A stretch of 64,000 bases of DNA. Origin: Rhizobium sp. 18065. GTDB lineage: Bacteria; Pseudomonadota; Alphaproteobacteria; Rhizobiales; Rhizobiaceae. The position numbers were made by a program, and so were the translations under genes. The stretch covers positions 186,001 to 250,000 of the forward strand of contig NZ_CACSJP010000007.1 in NCBI RefSeq assembly GCF_902706095.1, read 5' to 3'. The stretch's first letter is position 1. Each line of letters starts with the position of its first letter. Under the pieces are notes generated by a model that saw only the letters and a list, made by a program, of their open reading frames with translations, ran no database searches and had not been told where the DNA came from. Below, piece by piece: positions 56,346-64,000 of the stretch.

Positions 56346-56618
56346 ATGGCACATAAAAAAGCTGGCGGTTCATCGCGCAACGGTCGCGATTCCAACTCCA
56401 AGCGCCTTGGCGTGAAGAAGTTCGGCGGCGAAGTCGTCATTCCAGGCAACATCATCCTGCGCCAGCGTGGCACGCAGTGGCATCCGGGCGCCAATGTCGG
56501 CCTCGGCAAGGACCACACGATTTTTGCGCTGACCGCCGGCAATGTCGCCTACCGTACGAAGGCCAATGGCCGCGTATACGTGTCTGTGATGCCGAAAACG
56601 GCCGAAGCAGCAGAATAA
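56346..56618 (+). CDS. rpmA: 50S ribosomal protein L27
   Basis: A 90-residue protein beginning [20 protein letters not shown], the L27 signature; its N-terminal tail reaches the peptidyl transferase centre. AAGGAG precedes the ATG. No Firmicutes-type N-terminal extension is present. It ends before a clear rho-independent terminator, so rplU-rpmA form one unit. Confidence 0.98.
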   Translation: MAHKKAGGSSRNGRDSNSKRLGVKKFGGEVVIPGNIILRQRGTQWHPGANVGLGKDHTIFALTAGNVAYRTKANGRVYVSVMPKTAEAAE

Positions 56619-56689
56619 AAGCCGGTAGCGTTTTAAACCAGCCGGCGTCTCATCGACCCGGCTGGCCGTACCAGGTTCAGTCTAGAAAA

Positions 56690-56722
56690 AGGGGAGATGG
56701 GGCGCCATCTCCCCTCTTTTTT
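56690..56722 (+). terminator. Rho-independent terminator of rplU-rpmA
   Basis: AGGGGAGATGG (56690-56700) and CCATCTCCCCT (56705-56715) form a perfect 11-bp stem with a GGCG loop, followed by C and seven Ts (56716-56723 region). It lies 72 bases after rpmA. It is the clearest terminator in the window and separates the ribosomal genes from the acetyltransferases. Confidence 0.92.
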
Positions 56723-56754
56723 ATGCCTTTTTTCAACCAGAAGGAGACTGAACC

Positions 56755-57390
56755 ATGGACAGCTTACTGTTAAGGGACGACCAATCGCGGTCGCCCGAAG
56801 ATCGGCCAAGGCCCGATCGGTCGAGAACCGATTGCCCCGTCTTGTTATCGCAACGGCTCGTTTTGCGCAGCCCGCACGTAGAAGACATCGACGCCCTTGC
56901 CCATCTCGCCAACAATGCCGCGATCGCCACCATGGTCTCGCGCATGCCGCATCCCTACACGGCAAAAGACGCAGCCGATTTTGTGCGACGCACGAATATT
57001 GGCGAGATTGGCAAGTGCGTCTACGCCATCACCAAAGCCGAAAACGGCGAATTCCTCGGTTGCTGCGCGCTCGAGCCCCACGCCGCCGATGAAGACACGC
57101 TGGAAATGGGCTATTGGCTGGGCGAACCCTATTGGAACCGGGGTTATGCCACGGAAGCGGCCCATGCCCTGATCGACATGGCCTTCCGCACCCGTGACAT
57201 CGCCCGCATCGATGCGCGATGCCGGGTGACCAACATCGCCTCGCGCCGGGTCATCCAGAAATGCGGCTTCCAGTTCCAGGGCTCCGGCATGGTCGGCAAC
57301 CTGGCCATGGGCGGCATGGTACCGGTCGAATGGTACAGGCTCGACCGCAAGACCTGGCTATCGCTGAAGAGCTGGGGGGAAATGCGATGA
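56755..57390 (+). CDS. GNAT acetyltransferase, RimJ/RimL type (first of a tandem pair)
   Basis: A 211-residue GNAT-family enzyme. The GNAT core starts near residue 32 (SQRLVLRSPHVEDIDALAHL). The acetyl-CoA loop region is YWLGEPYWNRGYATEAAHAL (near 123), with a late TNIASRRVIQKCGF. RimJ/RimL relatives acetylate N-termini of ribosomal proteins; others modify small molecules. It lies just after rpmA but beyond its terminator. It is coupled by ATGA overlap to a second GNAT gene. Confidence 0.83.
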   Translation: MDSLLLRDDQSRSPEDRPRPDRSRTDCPVLLSQRLVLRSPHVEDIDALAHLANNAAIATMVSRMPHPYTAKDAADFVRRTNIGEIGKCVYAITKAENGEFLGCCALEPHAADEDTLEMGYWLGEPYWNRGYATEAAHALIDMAFRTRDIARIDARCRVTNIASRRVIQKCGFQFQGSGMVGNLAMGGMVPVEWYRLDRKTWLSLKSWGEMR

Positions 57391-57998
57391 GCGCGCTATT
57401 GAGCAAGCCCCGCAGCCCGACGGACGGGAAAGGTCGGACCGCCATGTCGATGCCCGGCCCCTGCCCGGTCATCGAGACCGATCGTCTCGTCCTGCGCCCG
57501 CACAAGATCGGCGATGCCGATCCGATCGCAGCCTCGCTGGGCGATTTTGCCGTCGCCCGCATGCTGACGCGCGTGCCGGTCCCCTATGACCGGCAGGATG
57601 CGCTCGACTGGCTGAACACGGTGACATCCGGCCTGAAGCCGGACTGGTTCTTTGCCATCACCATGGCCGATGACGTGCATATCGGCACGGTGTCGATCGA
57701 GTTGCGCCATGGCCTCTGGCATCTCGGCTATTGGCTGAACCGCTTCTATTGGGGCAAGGGGCTGATGAGCGAGGCGACGGAGGCCGTGCTCGATCATGCC
57801 TTCCGCCGCATGCCGCAGGCCGAGATCGCCGCCGGCGCCTTTGCCGACAATCCGGCCTCGTTCAAGGTGCTGGAAAAGCTCGGCTGCACGATTGTCGGGG
57901 TCAGCGACGTCTATTCGCTGTCGCGCAGCGCCATGGCACCGATGATCGACATGCGGATAATCCAGTCCGGCTTTCAAAGCCGCAACCGGGACCGCTAA
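57387..57998 (+). CDS. GNAT acetyltransferase (second of a tandem pair)
   Basis: A 203-residue GNAT protein with PVIETDRLVLRPHKIGDADP, the CoA loop region GYWLNRFYWGKGLMSEATEA, and ADNPASFKVLEKLGCTIVG. It is a diverged paralogue of the gene before it; the ATG overlaps that stop codon, so the two should be made together. Substrate unknown. Confidence 0.83.
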   Translation: MSALLSKPRSPTDGKGRTAMSMPGPCPVIETDRLVLRPHKIGDADPIAASLGDFAVARMLTRVPVPYDRQDALDWLNTVTSGLKPDWFFAITMADDVHIGTVSIELRHGLWHLGYWLNRFYWGKGLMSEATEAVLDHAFRRMPQAEIAAGAFADNPASFKVLEKLGCTIVGVSDVYSLSRSAMAPMIDMRIIQSGFQSRNRDR

Positions 57999-58041
57999 CC
58001 CAACCCACCAGTATCCGGGCGGTTCACCGCCCGGACAAGCC

Positions 58042-60076
<2,035 letters not shown>

Positions 60077-60077
<1 letters not shown>

Positions 60078-61285
60078 TGGCCAGCAAGCTTCGCTCGCTC
60101 TCTCGCTGCAAGCGGACCGTGATCAAGATCGGCTCGGCGCTGCTGGTCGATCGAGCGTCCGGCCTGAAAAAGACCTGGCTTGATGCCATCTGCGACGATA
60201 TCGCCGCCCTGAAGGCGCGCGGCACCGATGTTCTGGTCGTGTCCTCGGGCGCCATCGCCCTTGGCCGCACCGTGCTCGATCTGCCGAAAGGCGCCCTGAA
60301 GCTCGAGGAAAGCCAGGCGGCAGCGGCCGTTGGCCAGATTGCGCTCGCCCGCCACTGGTCGGAAAGCCTATCGCGCTCCTCGATCGTTGCCGGTCAGATC
60401 CTGTTGACCCTGGGCGACACGGAGGAGCGGCGGCGTTATCTCAATGCCCGCGCCACCCTGCAGCAACTCTTGAAGATCGGCGCCATTCCGATCATCAACG
60501 AGAACGACACGGTCGCCACCACCGAGATCCGCTACGGCGACAATGACCGGCTGGCCGCCCGTGTCGCCACCATGGCCGGCGCCGACCTGCTCATACTTCT
60601 GTCCGATATTGACGGCCTCTATACCGCGCCACCGCATCTCGACCCGAATGCGCGTTTCCTCGAGACCATCGACGATATCACGCCGGAGATCGAGGCCATG
60701 GCCGGTGGTGCAGCGTCCGAACTGTCGCGCGGCGGCATGCGCACCAAGATCGATGCCGGCAAGATCGCAACAAGCGCCGGTTGCGCCATGATCATCGCTT
60801 CGGGCAAGACAATGAACCCGCTAGCCGCGATCGAAAGCGGCGCCCGGCATTCCTGGTTCTCCGCCTCCAGGTCACCGGTCACCGCCCGCAAGACCTGGAT
60901 CGCCGGCCAGCTTCAGCCGGCTGGTGAACTGCATGTCGATGCGGGTGCGCAAGGCGCCCTGAAGGCTGGCAAGAGCCTGCTTCCCGCCGGCATGCGCTCC
61001 GTGGCCGGACAATTCCATCGGGGAGACACCGTCTCCGTCATCGGCGTCGAAGGCCGCGAAATTGCCCGTGGGCTCGCAGGCTATGATGCCGAGGAAGCGC
61101 GCCGTATCTGTGGCCGAAAGTCCCATGAAATCGAGGCAATTCTCGGCTATGCCGGTCGTGCCGCCATGATCCACCGGGACGACCTCGTCATGACCGAGCT
61201 CGGCAACCGCCAGGACACAGTGGGCGGGGAACCGACAAGCAGGGAGCTGGCAGAGAATGACAGGAAGGGTGCAGCCCATGCTTGA
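60077..61285 (+). CDS. proB: Glutamate 5-kinase
   Basis: A 402-residue kinase for the first step of proline synthesis. The amino-acid kinase core (about 10-260) includes [41 protein letters not shown] and [13 protein letters not shown]-terminal PUA domain (about 300-380) is present. It is coupled to obgE by a TAATG overlap and overlaps proA by 8 bases. Confidence 0.97.
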
Positions 61286-62561
61286 GACCGCAGCCAATGG
61301 CAATTCCGTCGAAGCCCTGATGCTGGACATTGGCCGGCGCGCCCGGTCCGCCGCCCGACCATTGGCCAACACATCGACCGAAGCCAAGAATGCTGCGCTG
61401 CGCGCCATGGCCGATGCGCTTGTCGCGGCCGAAGCAGACATTCTCGCCGCCAATACCATCGACCTGAAGAACGCGGCTGACACCGGCGTCGCCGCTTCCT
61501 TCATCGACCGCCTGACGCTCGATGCCACCCGCATTGCCGGCATCGCACAGTCTCTGCGCGAAATTGCCGAGCTGCCGGATCCGGTCGGCTCGATCATTGC
61601 CGAATGGGATCGCCCCAATGGCCTGCATATCGAACGCGTGCGCACGCCGCTCGGCGTCATCGGCGTCATCTATGAAAGCCGGCCGAATGTCACCGCCGAT
61701 GCCGGTGCCCTGTGCCTCAAGGCCGGCAATGCCGTGATCCTGCGCGGCGGCTCGGACTCGGTCAATTCCTCGCGCGCCATTCATGCCTGCCTGGTCAAGG
61801 GTCTGGTTGCAGCCGGCCTGCCCGCCGATGCCATCCAGCTCGTGCCGACCACCGACCGCGCCGCCGTCGGCGCCATGCTGTCCGGCCTCGACAATGCAAT
61901 CGATGTCATCGTGCCGCGCGGCGGCAAAAACCTCGTCGCCCGCGTCCAGTCGGAAGCCCGGGTTCCGGTCTTTGCCCATCTCGAAGGCCTCTGCCACGTC
62001 TATGTCGACGCCTCGGCGGATGTCGACATGGCGACGAAGATCGTCCTCAATTCCAAGATGCGCCGCACCGGAATCTGCGGCTCGGCCGAAACGCTTCTCG
62101 TCGACAGCGGCGCGATCGCCACCCATCTGATGCCGCTGCTCGACGTTTTGACCGAAGCCGGCTGCGAGATCCGGGCCTCGGCCACGGTCCTGCGCATCGC
62201 TCCCGGCCTCAAGCCTGCGGTGGAGGAAGACTGGCGCACCGAATATCTCGATGCAATTATCGCGGTGGCGATCGTCGATGGCATTTCCGGCGCCATCGAT
62301 CATATAGCACGCTATTCGTCCAACCACACCGAAGCTGTCATCGCCGAGGATCCGCAAGTGGTCGAGCGTTTCTTCAACGAGATCGATTCCGCCATTCTCC
62401 TCCATAATGCCTCGACCCAGTTTGCCGATGGCGGCGAATTCGGCATGGGCGGCGAGATCGGCATTGCCACCGGCAAGATGCATGCCCGCGGCCCCGTCGG
62501 TGTCGAACAGCTCACATCGTTCAAGTACCGTGTGCGCGGCACCGGCCAGGTCCGGCCCTGA
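61278..62561 (+). CDS. proA: Gamma-glutamyl phosphate reductase
   Basis: A 427-residue NADPH-dependent enzyme for the second step of proline synthesis, partner of ProB. Markers are [34 protein letters not shown] and the catalytic Cys region [17 protein letters not shown]. The ATG at 61278 follows GGAAGGG and gives the [15 protein letters not shown] start; an ATG seven codons earlier is a weaker option. Its stop lies 17 bases before nadD. Confidence 0.97.
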   Translation: MLETAANGNSVEALMLDIGRRARSAARPLANTSTEAKNAALRAMADALVAAEADILAANTIDLKNAADTGVAASFIDRLTLDATRIAGIAQSLREIAELPDPVGSIIAEWDRPNGLHIERVRTPLGVIGVIYESRPNVTADAGALCLKAGNAVILRGGSDSVNSSRAIHACLVKGLVAAGLPADAIQLVPTTDRAAVGAMLSGLDNAIDVIVPRGGKNLVARVQSEARVPVFAHLEGLCHVYVDASADVDMATKIVLNSKMRRTGICGSAETLLVDSGAIATHLMPLLDVLTEAGCEIRASATVLRIAPGLKPAVEEDWRTEYLDAIIAVAIVDGISGAIDHIARYSSNHTEAVIAEDPQVVERFFNEIDSAILLHNASTQFADGGEFGMGGEIGIATGKMHARGPVGVEQLTSFKYRVRGTGQVRP

Positions 62562-62578
62562 ACCCGGCCCCGACCATC

Positions 62579-63202
62579 GTGGAACCGGAACAGGTCGCCC
62601 ATCGCTACCGCGTCATGCCCCATGTCGAGCGGGGCATGGTCGTCGGCCTGTTCGGCGGCTCGTTCAACCCGCCGCATCAGGGCCATGTGCTGGTTGCCGA
62701 GATCGCGCTTCGCCGCCTCGGCCTCGACCAGCTGTGGTGGATGGTCACGCCCGGCAATCCGCTGAAGAGCCGTCGCGAACTGGCGCCCCTCACCGAACGC
62801 CTGGCGCTCTGCGAAAACATGGCCGCCGATCCGCGCATCAAGGTCACCGCATTCGAGCAGGCGTTGGGCACCAGCTACACCGCCCGCACGCTGGATTTCA
62901 TCCGCAGCCGCAATCCGCATGCGCATTTCGTCTGGATCATGGGCGCCGACAATCTCGCCGGTTTCCACCACTGGCAACGCTGGCGCAAAATCGCCACCAC
63001 ATTCCCGATCGCCGTGATCGACAGACCGGGTTCGACGCTGTCCTATCTCTCGTCAAAAATGGCCCGCACCTTCGATTATGCCCGCATCGACGAGGATGAT
63101 GCCGGTGTGCTCTGGCGCAAACCCGCTCCGGCCTGGACCTTCATCCATGGCCCGCGCTCTACACTCAGCTCGTCGGCCCTTCGCGCCGCAGCCGAAGCGT
63201 AA
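62579..63202 (+). CDS. nadD: Nicotinate-nucleotide adenylyltransferase
   Basis: A 207-residue NAD-synthesis enzyme. The nucleotidyltransferase motif GLFGGSFNPPHQGHVLVAEI and the late motif TLSSSALRAA (SxxxxR) are clear. The GTG at 62579 is used; an in-frame ATG at 62615 (MPHVERGM) would still include all motifs. It follows proA by 17 bases and is probably cotranscribed. Confidence 0.95.
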   Translation: MEPEQVAHRYRVMPHVERGMVVGLFGGSFNPPHQGHVLVAEIALRRLGLDQLWWMVTPGNPLKSRRELAPLTERLALCENMAADPRIKVTAFEQALGTSYTARTLDFIRSRNPHAHFVWIMGADNLAGFHHWQRWRKIATTFPIAVIDRPGSTLSYLSSKMARTFDYARIDEDDAGVLWRKPAPAWTFIHGPRSTLSSSALRAAAEA

Positions 63203-63267
63203 GCGGACCGATGTGCCAATTCATTTGGCTATCTTGAAAGATTAACGGATCGATGCCACCTTTTACC

Positions 63268-63291
63268 GTGATTTCCTCATCAGGGAATCAC
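63268..63291 (+). repeat. Hairpin between nadD and rsfS
   Basis: GTGATTTCC (63268-63276) pairs with GGGAATCAC (63283-63291) with one G-U pair across a TCATCA loop. It lies 66 bases after nadD and 48 before rsfS. No T-run follows, so it may be a weak attenuator or processing site. Confidence 0.45.
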
Positions 63292-63338
63292 AGACGTGCT
63301 GTTCTGTTATACCAAGGAAAGGAAGACCTCTGACAACA

Positions 63339-63743
63339 GTGCACACCAAGGGAAGAGCGCATGCCGCGATCCCCAAAAGCCCGGAACGTGGCGTCGATGC
63401 CGCAGCCCGCGCGCTTGAGCTGGTCCTCTCTAGTCTCGAGGACTCAAAGGCAGAAGACATCGTCTCGATCAACATCGCAGGCAAGTCCGCGCTGGGCGAC
63501 TACATGGTAGTCGTGTCCGGACGGTCGAACCGGCATGTGACGGCGATCAGCGAACACCTTATCTCCGACATGAAGGATGACGGCCTGGGTTATGCCCGCG
63601 TCGAAGGCCTGGAAGTGGGCGATTGGGTCCTGATCGACATCGGAGACATCATTGTGCATGTATTCCGTCCCGAAATCCGCGAGTTCTACAATATCGAAAG
63701 AATGTGGGCCGCTCCGGACATCGAGGAAGGTCGCTTGCACTAG
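63339..63743 (+). CDS. rsfS: Ribosomal silencing factor RsfS
   Basis: A 134-residue RsfS/DUF143 protein that binds L14 and blocks subunit joining when nutrients are low. The core reads ALELVLSSLEDSKAEDIVSI, DYMVVVSGRSNRHVTAISEH and the end WVLIDIGDIIVHVFRPEIRE. The GTG at 63339 is the first standard start, but the ribosome site AGGAAAGGAAG (63314 on) is better spaced for a CTG at 63330 that would add three residues. It precedes rlmH, the usual order. Confidence 0.93.
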   Translation: MHTKGRAHAAIPKSPERGVDAAARALELVLSSLEDSKAEDIVSINIAGKSALGDYMVVVSGRSNRHVTAISEHLISDMKDDGLGYARVEGLEVGDWVLIDIGDIIVHVFRPEIREFYNIERMWAAPDIEEGRLH

Positions 63744-63840
63744 CGCAAGTCCGGCGAAACTGCACAGCGGTTTTGCGTTCGCAATTGCGCAAGGACAACG
63801 AGATAGAGCATTTCCGCGGTTCGCAGAAATGCACTAGAAA
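63744..63840. repeat. Likely interspersed Rhizobiaceae palindromic repeat
   Basis: The gap between rsfS and rlmH contains GCGGTTTTGCGTTCGCAATT, then GATAGAGCATTTCCGCGG, with nested inverted repeats such as GCATTTC ... GAAATGC. I recall similar sequence as a common intergenic repeat in Rhizobium/Agrobacterium/Sinorhizobium genomes. No second copy lies in this window, so repeat status rests on that recollection. It is non-coding and followed by the rlmH start region. Confidence 0.5.
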
Positions 63841-63941
63841 CGGCCGGCCGTCGTTCAGGCGGTCCCGAAGCCGGATTGACGCGGCAAGCACCCGCTGTGC
63901 CGAGCAGATGGTTTTGTGACCCGAAGACGAGGATCGCCGTG

Positions 63942-64000
63942 ATGAAAATTGGCATTTACGCCGTGGGCCGGCTGAAGGCTGGACCGGAGAAGGAACTTGC
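63942..64000 (+). CDS. rlmH: 23S rRNA (pseudouridine1915-N3)-methyltransferase RlmH, start only
   Basis: The first 19 codons read MKIGIYAVGRLKAGPEKEL, the N-terminus of the SPOUT methyltransferase RlmH, which methylates pseudouridine 1915 of 23S rRNA. The family has about 160 residues; the rest lies outside the window. Position directly after rsfS is the conserved order. Confidence 0.9.
   Translation, partial: MKIGIYAVGRLKAGPEKEL

Overview
The window is a chromosome-type segment of an alphaproteobacterium of the Rhizobiaceae (Rhizobium/Agrobacterium/Sinorhizobium group). The main reasons are the neighbourhood pyc - expR-type LuxR - ndvA (cyclic beta-1,2-glucan exporter), the order rplU-rpmA-...-obgE-proB-proA-nadD-rsfS-rlmH, the rhizobial rkpK/lpsL-type sugar nucleotide pair, high GC with strong GC3 codon use, and an intergenic repeat of a type I recall from this family near the right end. 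I see no insertion sequence, phage, CRISPR array or conjugation gene. The window reads as a conserved backbone (left and right ends, kdp, ugd/lpsL) with several plant-sugar catabolic islands between.

Layout. 1-5322: 5'-part of pyruvate carboxylase, an AHL-binding LuxR solo, a 34-bp palindrome with a possible 38-residue Cys-rich ORF, and ndvA. 5371-16376: a short-chain dehydrogenase, an alkaline-phosphatase-superfamily enzyme, and a galactoside operon: CUT1 transporter, GH36 alpha-galactosidase, GH42 beta-galactosidase and a divergent AraC regulator. 16396-25575: an L-fucose/L-galactose-type non-phosphorylating catabolic island: a GntR regulator with two DNA-binding domains, UxaA-family dehydratase, aldo/keto reductase, FucU mutarotase, CUT2 transporter and zinc dehydrogenase. 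A shared 22-bp operator-like site precedes both transcription units. 25636-28269: hydroquinone-type dioxygenase and esterase with a divergent LysR regulator. 28288-38195: a pectin (rhamnogalacturonan) oligosaccharide operon: GH105, CUT1 transporter, three stacked Gfo/Idh/MocA dehydrogenases and a divergent IclR regulator with palindromic sites. 38200-46157: kdp potassium-pump operon including kdpF and an additional 27-residue membrane peptide, with a two-copy 11-bp-period site upstream. 46440-48838: UDP-glucose dehydrogenase and UDP-glucuronate 4-epimerase. 48855-55009: GntR regulator, MetC-like C-S lyase and a sugar-type CUT1 transporter in one operon, an unusual pairing. 55618-64000: tRNA-Ser(CGA), rplU-rpmA with a clear terminator, two tandem GNAT acetyltransferases, an EEP-family hydrolase, obgE, proB, proA, nadD, rsfS and the start of rlmH.

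How it works together. The window holds four separate ABC uptake systems for plant-type carbohydrates or conjugates, each next to its own regulator and most with matching catabolic enzymes. All four solute-binding-protein genes are followed at once by a hairpin without a T-run, which would favour excess binding protein over membrane components. Surface-glycan functions (ndvA, ExpR-type regulator, uronic acid nucleotide synthesis) and osmotic/potassium control (kdp) fit a plant- or soil-associated lifestyle. Nothing here is a clear new defence or mobile system. The most novel-looking items are the MetC-like lyase with a sugar-type transporter, the tandem-HTH GntR with its two matching operators, the triple MocA set with a cysteine cluster, and the two tiny ORFs. 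Functions come from sequence motifs and recalled family knowledge; no database search was run.
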